Of a DNA stretch of 64,000 bases, positions 1-10,473 are shown in pieces. The position numbers were made by a program, and so were the translations under genes. Each line of letters opens with the position of its first letter. Position 1 is the first letter of the stretch. Under the pieces are notes generated by a model, which worked only from the letters and a program-made list of their open reading frames with translations, was not told the origin of the DNA and did not search any database. The stretch covers positions 954,501 through 1,018,500 of the forward strand of contig CAJNDS010002757.1 in NCBI GenBank assembly GCA_905221605.1, written 5' to 3'. The stretch comes from Symbiodinium natans (taxonomy: Eukaryota > Sar > Dinophyceae > Suessiales > Symbiodiniaceae).

Positions 1-75
1 GTTCATGACTCCTACAGCTCAGACCTGACGAGGTTTTAGGACACTTGTGCATGGAAGGTGCAAGTACTCCTACAG

Positions 76-526
76 CAGTTTAGGGTTTAGGGTTTAGGGT
101 TTGGGGTTTGGGGTTTGGGGTTTGGGGTTGAATTAGGGTTTAGGGCTTCATTGGGGTTTAGGGTTTTAGATTCATGGAGACAGCCACATGGAAGCTCTCG
201 AGCACAAACTTAGCCCTGCGGGCCCCGCACCCCAATGAAACCCTAAACCCTAAACCCTAAACCCCAAACCCTAAACCCCAAACCCTAAACCCTAAACCCT
301 AAACCCTAAACCCTATAGCTAAACCCCACACCCCAAAGCCAAGACCCGTTTGAGCCTTCTGAGTGCTTCAGGCGAAGTTCGAGTTCCAGATGCGAATCCT
401 CAACCTGGCCAAGGACCCGCAAATCAAAACCCTCAAAACCCACACTGCCTCAACCCGGGGGTTCAGGGTTCAGGGTTTAGGGTTTAGGGTTTTTAGGGTT
501 TAGGGTTTAGGGTTTAGGGTTTAGGG
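76..526. repeat. Telomere-like repeat runs around first exon
   Basis: TTTAGGG and TTTGGGG units run on the + strand at about 76-130 and 474-526, and CCCTAAA units at about 236-315. They flank GC-richer islands that look coding. The orientation switches within 200 bp, so these are interstitial repeats and not a chromosome end. Confidence 0.85.
372..460 (+). CDS. Candidate internal exon, unknown protein
   Basis: An acceptor (GTGCTTCAG) precedes an open frame containing EFQMRILNLAKDP. It ends at a run of G followed by GTTCAGGG, which would be the donor. Codons are GC-rich at third positions. The product is not recognised; the short helical-looking stretch is compatible with many families. Confidence 0.5.
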
Positions 527-529
527 AAG

Positions 530-578
530 AGCGTGGCCCAGTTCGCGTCGGCTGTGTTGCCGTTTACGCACAAGGGGG
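530..578 (+). CDS. Candidate exon, unknown protein
   Basis: Directly after a TTTAGGG array (acceptor GGGAAG) the frame reads SVAQFASAVLPFTH. The frame stays open to 727, but the later part decays into CCCTAAA-derived codons. A donor at G|GTTTATC (578/579) would again give an intron starting GTTT. The end is uncertain. Confidence 0.4.
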
Positions 579-1000
579 GTTTATCCCTAGTTCAGCTGCC
601 AAGGCTTCCCAAAGCCCAAGCCAGCTGGCATGACATGCTTGCCCAAGTCGCTGGAACCAACGATGTCACCCGAAACCCTAAGCCCCTAAAACCTCTAAAG
701 CCCCAGAACCCTCCCGCCCTAAATTAAAACGCTAAAACCCCACAGGCCTATACTAAAACCCTGAACCTCCAATAGCCCCAAAGCCCCCAAAACACTAGAC
801 ACCCAAAACCATAGAATTGAAGACGTTAAAGCCCCACAGCCCCCAAAACACCAGAAACCCAAAACTCTAAACCCTCCGGCCTCAGCCTGGGGGTCTCCCA
901 ACCCTATAGTAGGACCTACAAGACAGCAAAACTCAACTCAGTCGAAACTGCACAGCCCATTTTTTTTTGGGGGGGGAGCGGGGGGGAGCGGGGGGTCGGT

Positions 1001-1220
1001 TTAGGGTTTAGGGTTTAGGGTTTAGGGTTTAGGGTTTAGGGTTTAGGGTTTAGGGTTTAGGGGTATAGGGGTTTAGGGGTTTATAGGGGTTTATAGGGGT
1101 TTATAGGGGTTTAGGGGTTTATAGGGGCTTAGGGGTTTAGGGGTTTATAGGGCTTTATAGGGGCTTAGGGGCTTAGGGGTTTAGGGGGTTTAGGGGTTTA
1201 GGGGGTTTAGGGGTTTAGGG
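1001..1220. repeat. TTTAGGG array grading into TTTATAGGGG and TTTAGGGG variants
   Basis: About eight TTTAGGG units are followed by 160 bp of longer variants with extra G and TATA insertions. It is preceded by a T/G tract (961-997). The gradient from perfect to variant units runs into the acceptor of the next exon. Confidence 0.85.
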
Positions 1221-1244
1221 CCAGCCTTCAACCTGCCCGCTCAG

Positions 1245-1334
1245 GAAGCCATGGTCAAGGGCGAAGGCCTGGGTGGAGAGGGCTGGGGGGACGAGGACGA
1301 CGAGGAGGACGAGGACACACGAGAAAATCCCTAA
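1245..1334 (+). CDS. Candidate terminal exon with acidic tail
   Basis: The acceptor is pyrimidine-rich and ends CGCTCAG. The frame starts EAMVKGEGLGGEGWG and runs into an Asp/Glu-rich tail (DEDDEEDED). Its TAA stop is the TAA of the first CCCTAA unit after the exon. The tail suggests the disordered C-terminus of a cytosolic protein; family not identified. Confidence 0.55.
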   Translation, partial: EAMVKGEGLGGEGWGDEDDEEDEDTRENP

Positions 1335-3634
1335 GACCCCCTAAAACCCCTAAAACCCCTAAGACCTCTAAAACCCCTAAAACCCCTACAACCCCTAAGA
1401 CCCTACTTAAGCGCCCTAAAGCCTAAACCCGAAGCCCTGAACCCGAAAGCCTCAGCTCGAAACCCTATAAAGCCCAAAACCTGAAACCTGAAGGGTAGAA
1501 TCCAAGACACCAAGAATCTGGGAAGCACCTCTCAGACCCTAGAGTTGCCACAAGACCCCCCTATAATTTCGGGGTTAGGGCTTAGGGTATTTAGGGCACC
1601 CAGCGACAACTCTGACCACACAAACGCCTAGCTTTCGACCCTGAGAGTTTCGGGTTAGAAGGGGCTTATTGTTTGAGGGGTCTATTGTGCCCGAGAAGGT
1701 AATACACCTTTATGTTCTGGCCACTTTAAGGCAGCGAAAGGCACAGGCTTGCAGACTGAGCCTTGCTGGCTGATGTTGGATTTAAATGGCAAACTCTAGA
1801 GCGTACAATGAGATGAGGGGTTGAAAGGCTTGGGGTTGTGGGGTTTTGGGTTTCAGGTCGGTGCGGCCTGAGCTTGTTGTGGGTTTAGGGCTTGGCTAGG
1901 GTTGTGGGTTGTAGGATTCATCCCAAGCACTGCACCCAGTTGCCTGCAAGAAACCCCCCCCCCCTCTAGCGCCCAAGAGAAAATTCCGAGGACCCTGCAG
2001 CACCCCCGAACCCAAAGCCAGACAAACCCAACTAAGTAACCTCCTACGCAAGCTGCTGCCGACTTGCAAGGCAAGCCCAAGCCCCTATCATAGAGGACGA
2101 CAACGAGACCAAGGGTCCCGGTCGAGAGCTGTCCCTCGGCCTAGCTTCATAGGGATAGGACTGATATGACATACCTAACTGCTGCGCAACAACCGGACAG
2201 TTTTGGCTTCTGGGGTTGACATGGAATACTTCAAAGCTCTACGGTCCCTCACCCCTGTATAACCTCATGTATCAAGCATTGTAGTTGAGAAATTTTGAAG
2301 CCCCCCCCCCCCCCCCCCCCCCCCCCCCCCTTCTCCCCAATTCACCTTTCTGGCTGGTTGCAGGCCATTGGGGGAGTCCCGGAAAGGTCTGGAAAGCAAA
2401 ACCCTGCACCTTCCGCCGCCTCTTAGGCCTGGTGGCAGCCGCGCGAGCGACGACATCTTGCCAGGGCCCCGGATCCGCTTCTGGGCTTTGGAGCTTCGAG
2501 GGTGCAGGCTTTAGTAGTTCAAGCCCCAAGCTCCAAAGCTAAAGGCGTGTTGAGGGCTTTGTTGTTTGGGTGCTGGTGGGCTTGCGTTTGTCTGCTTATA
2601 TACATGGGGCCTTGGAGAAGATGGCGGGTTTAGGGCATCAGCATCATCTAAACTTCAGGGTTTGTTGGGCTTCATGGGGCCTCAGGGCTTCTAGGGGCTT
2701 AGAACCTCTACTTGGTATGCCGGAGCGAGCTCCCCAGACGCAGATTCCGAGCTTGGAGCTGCTTGTGTCGAAGTATTAAAAGGTCACACGGAACAACCTC
2801 CCCCTTGGGATCTAGGGCTTGCTGCAAGTGATGTGTCATGTCGTCTCCAATAGCAACATCTTGTTGGTGCCGTCTCAAGGGCTTAGTCGAGCCTGATTCG
2901 GTTTTGCGGCTTTACAAGAAAATAAGACCTGATTAGTGCATGCACTTGTTTGTTGGTTTAATGGAAGTTTTAAAACCCCTCTCCGAAACCCTTTGAAATG
3001 AGGGTTTGCGATTTTGGGGTTTTAAGGTTTCCCAAAGCACCTGCCTGACAGGAAGCAGATTCACGGCTGGCAGGACTGATGGGCTGGGTGGGGTATCGAG
3101 GATGGCCTGTTTCAGAAGGGCACCGTCTGATATTAGAACGGGTATCCCCCCAACAAAAGGTTAAATGTTTAGGATTGAGGGAGTTTTCATCATCCCCAAC
3201 CCAGCTCTTTCTTGCTTCTCTTGGCTGTCATTTGGCACCTTGCAAACAGATTCCCTCTTAGCCAGCGTACTAAGAAGCCCAGGAAAAAGGGGCCAAAAGT
3301 CTAAGATTGGGTTTCTTGCGTGCCCTGGACCGTAAACGCCCCTAAGCCTTAAACCTAAGACCCTAAGCCCTAAAAGCCCTAATCCCTGAACCATAGACCC
3401 CTACACCCAGAGCCCTAGACCCCGAAGACTAAAGATAAACCTAGACTTTTATAAGACCAACGCAAAAGCCTAAAGCTAAACCCCTTAAATTAAAAGAACA
3501 TAAGCGCCAAATTTCCGAAGTCCTGAACACGGTGCGTGTCGCCTAATTAGATCTGTTGGCCACGCTGGCGCCATCTTTTGTTAGACTGACAGATGCCGCC
3601 CTTATCACCCTAAGCCCTAGACCCTAAACCCTAG
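1335..3634. other. Spacer or intron without supported exon
   Basis: Degenerate CCCTAAA-like units lie at 1335-1480 and 3320-3480. A 30-base poly-C tract lies at 2301-2330. Short open frames on both sides of that tract are frame shadows of homopolymer. No convincing exon was seen. Confidence 0.5.
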
Positions 3635-3716
3635 ACTTGGAGACGTCCAGGAGTTCGCCTTGGAGGAAGGCGTGCGATTCGACGACCCGGAGGAGGCCAA
3701 TAGTTCCTGGCTTAGG
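3635..3716 (+). CDS. Candidate exon, unknown acidic segment
   Basis: After CCCTAG the frame reads LGDVQEFALEEGVRF followed by DDPEEANSSW. The 3' end is placed at TTAGG|GTTTTC. GC-rich third positions support this frame. It could begin instead after GTCCAG at 3650. Confidence 0.45.
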
Positions 3717-4063
3717 GTTTTCAGGAGTAGGTTGGAACATCATGCTATCACATTTTGATTACCCTTATTCCCCAAAACAATCCTTATACCAAACCTGCCT
3801 TGGTTTACAGGAAGGATTTAGGGACCTCGAAGCCCAACTTGCGACAAAGCCTACTTTACAGAGTTCGGGTGTTATGCCCTTTTTTGCCTTTGGGGGGGGT
3901 TCTGGCTTCCTGTATGAAGGTAACCAGCAAACCATGGCGTCCTTGTTATCATTTCACCGAGTTTTTTGGGCATTCGTTCCTGCCTAAACCCCTATGCCCG
4001 GACCGAACAAGAGCAAAACGTTTGGGACCCTGAGCCAAACCAAGCCCTGGTTTATGGATCGGG

Positions 4064-4152
4064 TTTAGGGTTTAGGGTTTAGGGTTTAGGGTTTAGGGTT
4101 TAGGGTTTAGGGTTTAGGGTTTAGGGTTTAGGGTTTAGGGTTTAGGGTTTAG
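4064..4152 (+). repeat. TTTAGGG array (about 12 units) ending in an acceptor TTTAG
   Basis: Perfect TTTAGGG units stop inside a unit as TTTAG, and coding-like sequence begins at the next base. The final AG of the telomere repeat therefore looks like the 3' splice site. Confidence 0.85.
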
Positions 4153-4260
4153 TCCCGGAAATACCCGGGGGGCGAAGGCATACTTCGTCGGGCACACGCA
4201 ACACGCCTTCCGGGATGCTTTTGCGCAGAACTGGAGCCACTTCCTCAAGGAGGACCGGAG
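4153..4260 (+). CDS. Exon bounded on both sides by TTTAGGG repeats
   Basis: This 108-nt island reads KAYFVGHTQHAFRDAF and QNWSHFLKEDRR in one frame with strong codon bias. It begins after TTTAG and ends CGGAG|GTTTAGGG, so both splice sites are made by telomere repeats. It is the clearest example of the arrangement. Protein family not recognised. Confidence 0.65.
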
Positions 4261-4350
4261 GTTTAGGGTTAGGGTTTAGGGTTTAGGGTTTAGGGTTTAG
4301 GGTTTAGGTTTTAGGTTTTAGGGTTTAGGGTTTAGGGTTTAGGGTTTAGG
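4261..4350 (+). repeat. TTTAGGG array starting at a splice donor
   Basis: It starts with GTTTAGGG immediately after the exon and carries about 12 units with one-base deletions and insertions (TTTAGG, TTTTAGG). Confidence 0.85.
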
Positions 4351-5990
4351 GGTGTTAGGCAGTCCCCGGCTGTGGGCTTCAAGGCTTGAGGATTCCTGGG
4401 GTGTATAGGATGGTTCAGGGGTATGTTAGGGCTCATCGCGACAGAGGAGGATTTGGCGTTGAAGGGGGTTTGGAGCTCATTTACACGGTCAGGGTTTCAA
4501 ACTACAAGCCCTACAAGCCTTGAATTACAATCCCTTGAACGCTTCAAAAAACCTCTAAAAGCTTCCTGGGGAGGAGCTAACGCGGCTTTGGCCGGCAACA
4601 GCTTCCCTCCGGCCGGCCACTCAGGGCCCTTCCTTATCTTTGTCATAGCGAGGTAACATGTTACATTTTTGAGGGTACTTAAACTCAAAAAGGAATAGCA
4701 CTTGAATGTGTATACTATCCCAACCATGAACAAGTTATAGTGCTCCAAAAGTGGTCCCTTTTGGGATACAATTTCTCAGGCGGCCCCTCTTGTTTCGGGC
4801 ACCCAAAGAGGGGACCCTAATCTACAGAACTGACCAGCTCTCTTCCGCCCTTCTCTACACCGCAAGCCGTGTTTCGTACTTCAGGCTAGCCATCTGAATC
4901 AGAGTTCGAAGAAATCTGGATATGGAAATGACGCTTTCGGGAACTTGGGGGTCGAGGACTCAAGTTTCTTTTGAAGATTCACCCACTTAGGATTAGGAAG
5001 TTGTCCCAACGAAAATGCAATAATTCAGGCCCGCGGCTATACCCGAGTTTGGATCAACATCCAGCTGCCTTCCCTAGAAGTTTAGGGCTCCAAACCCTGA
5101 ACCCCCGCAAAAGCTGAAGCAAGGTATCAAGTGGAGCTAGATGGGAGCACGAGCCCTGCTGCTCGAGCCGACTCCCTTCGTCCCTCGGCTGAGCGTTTAC
5201 TGCTTGGGTTGAGGGTTGAAGGTAACAGGTTTAGGGTGGGCTGAAGCCTCGAAGTCTTACTGTAGTGCTTCAGGGTTCCGTGCTGTTCAACCATAACTAA
5301 AGGCAACACTAGGCACGCGACCACGCGCCACCTTGCCATGACTCTGATGAGTCTCATGCAGGAGCCAAAGAAATTGTCAAGATTGTTACTTGAAACCCCC
5401 CCCCCTTTTCTATGAGTTGCGTAGGCCCCTGTTTTCGGGTTTATTGATGGGGCAGTTGTGGTCCTAGAGGGTGAAAAGGGAAGTTGAGCTTAGGATCGCC
5501 AATCTGGTTTTGGGCTCAGGGCTGGGTGTTGGGATGTTCGCCCTGATACTAACAGTCTTGAAGAAGGATTATACTAGGGGTACTATGATTCCTATTCAGG
5601 ACTGTTAGTATAAGAGGGAGTATCCCAAGGTGGGTGTACTGATGCCCTGAAGCCCCGGTTTCGTGCCCCCAAGATCCCACTTAACCGATGAAGCTCCTCC
5701 CCTAATCTTCCGCACGCCACATGTGGTCAGTCTCCTTTGGGGGTTTCACTCGCTCCTCACGCATTTGGGAAATCAAAAATGGGTCTATGCTCTAGTCGAA
5801 ATCTTCATAGACAGGCCCCCCCCCCCCCCCCCCCCCGCCCCCCAACCCACCCACATGACAGGGGATCCTCGTAGGATGCCCCTAAAGTAGGGACCCCAAG
5901 AAGGTACCCCTAATATCGTGAACCCCCATGTGCCCTTAAAGCTTGTAAGGGGTGATCTCGAATCATCAACCCTAAACCCGAAATCCTAAA
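4351..5990. other. Intron or spacer without supported exon
   Basis: It holds a family B inverted-repeat element (5528-5628) and a C-rich tract (5815-5840). Open frames near 4423-4656, 5127-5357 and 5663-5890 lack codon bias and splice context, so I do not call them. Confidence 0.45.
5528..5628. mobile_element. Family B inverted-repeat element (MITE-like), copy 1
   Basis: The left end TTGGGATGTTCGCCCT and the right end AGAGGGAGTATCCCAA are imperfect inverted repeats. Inner arms carry ATACTAACAGTC and GACTGTTAGTAT. The element is about 100 bp with no coding capacity. A related copy lies at 25319-25411. Confidence 0.7.
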
Positions 5991-6032
5991 CCCTAAACCC
6001 TAAACCCCAAACCCTAAACCCTAAACCCTATA
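5967..6032 (-). repeat. CCCTAAA run upstream of exon 6034
   Basis: About eight CCCTAAA/CCCGAAA units end CCCTATAG, where the TAG serves as acceptor for the next exon. Confidence 0.8.
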
Positions 6033-6033
6033 G

Positions 6034-6126
6034 GACTGGCTGAAGCTGCCCGACAGCTGGCTCGCGATGCGCTGGCGACCATCGCCGGGGTGCTGCACGA
6101 CTGCGGTGGCCCGGCGTGCCAGCGCG
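6034..6126 (+). CDS. Gene A, exon 1 of the recognised chain
   Basis: The acceptor is CCCTATAG. Frame (two leading bases) reads LAEAARQLARDALATIAG then VLHDCGGPACQR, an amphipathic helix followed by a short Cys-containing loop. The donor is GCGCG|GTCTCG, phase 1, which fits the two leading bases of the exon at 6801. The true gene start lies upstream and was not found. Product unknown. Confidence 0.6.
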
Positions 6127-6593
6127 GTCTCGGGTTTGGGGTCAAGGGCTTTGTGTAAACCTCGAGGGTTTAGGGTTTAGGGTTTCGGGTTTAGGGTTTA
6201 GGGTTCAGGGTAAGCCGGTAAACCCTTCAGAAGTAAGAGTGCTGTTTTTGAGCCCCCTAGACGCCCTAGACTCCAACCCTCCTCAAAGCTTTCGCTGAGG
6301 TATTCTAGTTCCGTACAGGATCCTGAAAGAAGAGGAGTGGCTCATACTAGCTGAGGGCTGGCTCAGGGAGTAGAATGAGGGACCCCTAGAATAGAAGGTA
6401 TCTCACACATACCCTACACTATAGTCAAATACGGAAGTAGTGCAAGACAGCACTTACCTGACATCCAGGGTCCCTTATGAGGGTCGCTCTTCTTCGAGTT
6501 CTTCATAATGAATTAGGCACCTTGGTTACACAGGGCACCCACGTCCCCGAAAATCCCCAAATGGGCCATTGCCCTAGATCTTCCTTCCCATGA

Positions 6594-6783
6594 GACCCTA
6601 AACCCAAAACCCCAAACCATCCTAAACCCTAAGCCCTAACCCCTAGACCCCAAACCCTAAACCCCAAACCCCAAACCCCAAACCCCAAACCCCAAACCCC
6701 AAACCCTAAACCCTAAACCCTAAACCCTAAACCCTAAGCCCTAAGCCCTAAGCCCTAAACCCTAAACCCTAAACCCTAAACTA
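6594..6783 (-). repeat. CCCTAAA / CCCCAAA / CCCTAAG array
   Basis: About 25 heptamer units in blocks of variants (CCCCAAA, then CCCTAAA, then CCCTAAG, then CCCTAAA) stand just before the exon at 6801, opposite in orientation to the TTTAGGG units at 6165-6210 at the start of the same intron. Confidence 0.85.
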
Positions 6784-6800
6784 ACTCTATTTCCCGAGAG

Positions 6801-6877
6801 GCGGCCGGGACCCGCCCATGACTGGGGCATTGCCGGAGAGCGGCAACACTGCGGCGTGGGTCGACTTGCAGTTGAAG
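6801..6877 (+). CDS. Gene A exon (phase 1 to phase 0)
   Basis: The frame continues exon 6034-6126 and reads GALPESGNTAAWVDLQLK. The donor AAG|GTACCC is canonical and in phase 0. The acceptor TTTCCCGAGAG is weaker. Codon bias supports this frame over the alternative one. Confidence 0.55.
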
Positions 6878-7029
6878 GTACCCGGGTGCACTTTGGAGTC
6901 TAAGGGGCTCATGGGGGGGGGGTTAAAGGGGTAAAGGGGGTTTTAGGGTTTAGGGTTTAGGGTTTAGGGTTTAGGGTAACCCTGAACCTTGCACGTCTGA
7001 AAGAGGCCCAGAATACCCTAAAACTCCAG

Positions 7030-7107
7030 GCCTCGCGCAACCTCCGAGCTCTTTTCGCGGGCCACGCTTCCTTGCCGGAGTCCTGCGCCACTGTCGCCGA
7101 CCGCGAG
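7030..7107 (+). CDS. Gene A exon (phase 0 to phase 0)
   Basis: The acceptor AAACTCCAG is followed by 26 codons reading ASRNLRALFAGHASLPE then SCATVADRE. The donor is CGCGAG|GTCTTC. The preceding 45 nt are also open, so the exon could start slightly earlier. Confidence 0.6.
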
Positions 7108-7499
7108 GTCTTCTGTGGGTTGTCAAGTTGTAGAGTCTATATGTTTACAGGGAGCCCCCAAATCCATCTCTTGCTTGTGCGCTTGTTGTGGGTAGAACAA
7201 GAAATGCCTTGAAATTCGAGAAACAAGTAGCTTTGGGTCGTATAAGGTTTTGTGCGTGTGTGGAGAGAGAGAGAGAGAGAGACAAAGCGACGGACAGTGA
7301 GAATTCAGCATCCCCATCCTGTGCCCGAAGCCCGCCCATTAAAACATTTTGGAGAACAGGGTTTGGGGTTTTGGCTTAATTAAGATGTTCGGGTGTTGGG
7401 GTGTTCGGCCTGCAAGAAGAGTCTAAACCCTGTGCGCCGAATGATCCCAACCAACCCGACAAGCCCATCAACCCTCTGAGTGCCATTACCCCCCACACA

Positions 7500-7670
7500 C
7501 CCCCCCCCCCCCCCCCCCCCCAGAAGAAAATGATTTAAAAAACAAAGATGATAATAACAACAATGTGTAATAGTAATGGTGATGAGAATACTAATCAGAA
7601 TAATCATAAGAAGAAGAATACTAATAACAATAATCACCATAATGATAATCTTCATAATACTAGTAATATG
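7500..7670. repeat. Poly-C tract followed by AAT-rich low-complexity DNA
   Basis: About 22 C residues (7499-7520) are followed by 130 bp rich in AATAAT, GATAAT and AAGAAG trinucleotides. Not coding. Confidence 0.7.
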
Positions 7671-7737
7671 TTTTATGCCCTGTAAACCCCAAAACCCGAA
7701 AAGCCCTGAAGCTTTGAGCCCTTGAAGCCCCCGAAAG

Positions 7738-7770
7738 GCCCGGACCGCACTGCTGGAGCTGAACCTCGAG
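7738..7770 (+). CDS. Gene A micro-exon, 11 codons
   Basis: It lies between acceptor CGAAAG and donor CTCGAG|GTGGCG, both phase 0, and reads ARTALLELNLE. Joined to its neighbours it continues a heptad-like helix (VADRE-ARTALLELNLE-QLQALEHL). The phase fit on both sides is the reason for calling so short an exon. Confidence 0.5.
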
Positions 7771-7910
7771 GTGGCGAGCTGTGTTCTTCTGCTTTGTGGG
7801 CTGTTCAGGGGGGTCGGGGGTGAGTGGGGTTTAGGGTTTTCAGGGTTTAGGTTGTAGGAGTATCCCTAAACCCTAAACCCTAAACCCTCAACCCTCAGCC
7901 TTCCCAACAG

Positions 7911-7979
7911 CAGCTTCAGGCCCTTGAGCACCTGGCGGGCGCCGACGGCGACGGCCACGGCAGGGTGGATGTGGTGCAG
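7911..7979 (+). CDS. Gene A exon with an EF-hand-like loop
   Basis: The acceptor is TTCCCAACAG, phase 0. The frame reads QLQALEHLAGADGDGHG then RVDVVQ. The GADGDGHGRVDV stretch resembles an EF-hand calcium loop (DxDGDGxGxI), with Gly at the first ligand position. The 3' end is best placed at CAG|GATCAT, a GA-type don or site of a kind known in dinoflagellates; a GT donor at 7993 is the alternative. Confidence 0.55.
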
Positions 7980-8339
7980 GATCATCATGGGGGTTTCCGA
8001 GCATCGGGGGGCACCCTTTTTTCTACCACATTTGCTTAAGAGACCCCTCAAAAATGAAAAATGTTAATCCCTATGTTACCCTTATAAGGAAGATGTTTTT
8101 TTTTTTGGGAGGGGGGGGTTCTTAAGCAATTCGTAGTTTTGGCGGTAGGGGGGTTCGATTCTGTTTCGGGTGTAAACGGGGTACCCCTAGTTTGGGGGGA
8201 AATATCCATACCTTGTGCGGACGATCCCTCCCGCCCTTGCCATACGCATTCTGCCGAAGACCAACTTCATTCGAAGCATTCTTCGACTTGATGGTGTTAG
8301 TAGAGGGCACCTTAATCCTAAACCCTAGACCTTAGACCC

Positions 8340-8398
8340 TAAACCCTAAACCCTAAACCCTGAACCCTGAACCCTAAACCCTAAACCCTAAACCCTAC
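8340..8398 (-). repeat. CCCTAAA run before exon 8414
   Basis: Eight to nine CCCTAAA/CCCTGAA units lie 15 bp upstream of a strong acceptor. Confidence 0.85.
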
Positions 8399-8413
8399 AA
8401 ACACCTTCTGCAG

Positions 8414-8490
8414 GAGTTGCGCGCGGCACATGCCGCCACGGCGGCCGTGAAGTCGGCCGCCATGCCCCTCCACTGCCAGGAGGGGCGGAG
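8414..8490 (+). CDS. Gene A exon ending at a GTTTAGGG donor
   Basis: The acceptor ACCTTCTGCAG is strong. The frame reads ELRAAHAATAAVKSAAM then PLHCQEGR. The donor CGGAG|GTTTAGGG lies exactly at the start of a telomere-like run. Phase 2 at the end matches the single leading base of the next exon. Confidence 0.65.
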
Positions 8491-8822
8491 GTTTAGGGTG
8501 TAGGGTTTAGGGTTTAGGGTTTGGGGCCCAGTTTGGGGTTTAGGGTTTAGGGGTTTGGGGCCTACAGGGCCTTAGGGCTTGTGGATTTACGGACAAAAAT
8601 TTCAAGACTTCTTTGGGGTTTCAGAGAGTTCGGGGCTCGTAGGCTTCAGCTGGGAAGCACAGTCCGGGCCCCCCAAAACTCCCCAAAGCCCAGAACGCCC
8701 CTGCCTTGGGGACGACATGAACCCTAAACAGGGTTGTGGTTCATATACCTTAACAGGAACTGTAGTGGTAAAGGGTAGTTAAGTATATGACCCCATTTTT
8801 TTTGGATTCATTTGGCCCCCAG

Positions 8823-8885
8823 GTGTAAGGCCCAGTCGTTTGCTCACCAGGAGTCTGCCGACCTCAAGCGCCGTGCACTGGAGAG
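8823..8885 (+). CDS. Gene A exon, coiled-coil segment
   Basis: The acceptor GGCCCCCAG is followed by one base and 20 codons reading CKAQSFAHQESADLKRRALE. The 3' end GAGAG|GCGTTG is a GC-type donor in phase 2. A canonical GT donor at CAGGG|GTTGTAGG (8907) is the alternative. Confidence 0.55.
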
Positions 8886-9289
8886 GCGTTGGTTCGCGGC
8901 TTCAGGGGTTGTAGGGCTAGTGAGAGGAAGGCTTGTCGCGGCTTGTCGCTTAGGGATCAGGTTGTTTAGGGTTTTGTGTTTGTTTACCAAGTCTGCTAAA
9001 GGTCGGCAGTTCCGGCTGTTGCAAAGAGACGCGTCATAAGGTAGAGTTTGTGGGTTCTGCCTACGAACTGGAGAGCCCCAGGACTTAGAAACCGGCCAGG
9101 AGACCGTTATCTAAGGTGTAGGCACCAGAGGCGAATTGACAAATCTCCTTGGGCTCACCACTCCTCGCACAACCGAGCAGTATGCCGATCCTCATGGAGA
9201 GCATGGATCGCTAAACCTGACCCCAAACCCTAAACCCTAAGCCCTAAGCCCTAAGCCCTAAACCCTAAACCCTAAACCCTAAACGTGAG

Positions 9290-9322
9290 GGTGAAAGAAG
9301 CCAAGGAAGCGAAAAAACAGAG
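9290..9322 (+). CDS. Gene A micro-exon, charged helix
   Basis: It starts after CCCTAAACGTGAG with one base that completes the previous codon, then reads VKEAKEAKKQ, and ends CAGAG|GTTACG in phase 2. The join RRALER-VKEAKEAKKQR makes a continuous coiled coil. Another frame over 9290-9437 is also open and rich in Asp/Glu/Ser, so the exon plan here is not settled. Confidence 0.4.
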
Positions 9323-9431
9323 GTTACGGAGCCCGATTCGGAGGACGCAAATCTGCAGGATTTCGATACTGTCAAAAAAAAGAAACGAAGTGTGTCAGTG
9401 CCTGAGCCCCAACAGACTTCTCAGTCGGCAG

Positions 9432-9510
9432 GCTCTGGGAAGAGTATCAGTTCGGCCCCCTGGTGGAGGAGGCGTATCCCTGCGACCCCTGTGGTCTGCG
9501 GCTGGTCCAG
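9432..9510 (+). CDS. Gene A exon with CxxC motif
   Basis: The acceptor is GTCGGCAG; the frame reads LWEEYQFGPLVEEAYP then CDPCGLRLVQ and ends at the canonical donor GTCCAG|GTATTA in phase 0. CDPC could be half of a zinc site. How it joins the previous exon is unclear, because the intervening introns would be only about 35-45 nt. Confidence 0.5.
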
Positions 9511-9560
9511 GTATTACAAGGGCTTTAGGCTTTTAGGCTTTAGGGTGTAGGGGTTTTCTA

Positions 9561-9681
9561 AGGGTAGTTTCATGGTCCCTTAATATGGCCAAACCTCTTC
9601 TGATGTATGGGCCTTTGTAAAGGGTGAAAACAGGGGGTACCCGTTTAAGGGCCTATAAGAGGGGACCGTGTAACTACCGTT
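9561..9681. mobile_element. Inverted-repeat element inside gene A intron
   Basis: GGGTAGTTTCATGGTCCC near the left end and GGGGACCGTGTAACTACC at the right end are imperfect inverted repeats about 80 bp apart. No coding capacity. Resembles the other small foldback elements in the window. Confidence 0.55.
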
Positions 9682-9937
9682 AGAGGTTGGGGTTTCCGGT
9701 TTGGGTTGAGGGTTGTGGCTTTAAGGAGCTGAGTGGCCAGCCCCCCTTCCCCCCCCACTACAAAGCCTTGTATTTCTATGATGATAGCCTAACCCTAAAC
9801 CCTCTAAACCCTAAACCCTAATCCCTCCCCCCCCCACCCCCCCTGCCCCCCAACAAAATACCCTTGAACGAAGGCAGGGCATGGCAATGCTCCTGGGCAT
9901 TGTTGAGCTTCTGCCGGCCTTCGGCTGCTTGTTATAT

Positions 9938-9941
9938 ATAC

Positions 9942-9975
<34 letters not shown>

Positions 9976-9985
9976 CTATCTATCT
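9938..9985. repeat. TA/CATATATA microsatellite
   Basis: Alternating TA with CATA interruptions and CTAT units at the end. Simple-sequence repeat. Confidence 0.85.
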
Positions 9986-10473
9986 GGGTAGGTATTTTTG
10001 AGATACTAAAGTATAACATATCAAGAGGGATAAAAAGGTGCCCATCTGGGGTGCTCATCGGACTTGAGAGTTATAGTGCGATTTATATTTTTTGGTGAGG
10101 GTTTATATAATGGGGCTGTTGGAGTTTCTAGGTTTGTTTTTTAGGTTTCTGAGCAGGGTTTATATGTAGGTTTGAACCGGGGATGCTATGGGATGCCCTG
10201 GTTTTCAGGGCTTGTGGGGTTTTACGGGCTTTATAGTGTTATGACCTGAGTGCAAACACCTCACCATCAATGCTAGAAGGACCAAGCTGCAATAACCTTG
10301 CCAACCTCTACGACCACCCCCCCCCCCCTACCAAGAACTCATCCCTGAACTACCTTGAATGAAGCTTTATGCCTTCTTAAGCGCTGTACATCGAAGTCCG
10401 AGCTCCCTAAACCCTAAATCATAAACCCCAAACCCTAAACCCTAAACCCTTCTTACCCTTGTTAAAACTGCAG

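Noticed and set aside
1-530. A true chromosome end at the left edge
   Set aside because: Repeats appear in both orientations, are interrupted by coding-like islands and continue through the window.
7266-7283. GA-repeat as promoter element
   Set aside because: A simple (GA)n microsatellite with no positional relation to a start.
9936-9975. TATA-rich stretch as promoter
   Set aside because: One of several TA microsatellites inside introns; dinoflagellate promoters are not known to use a canonical TATA box.
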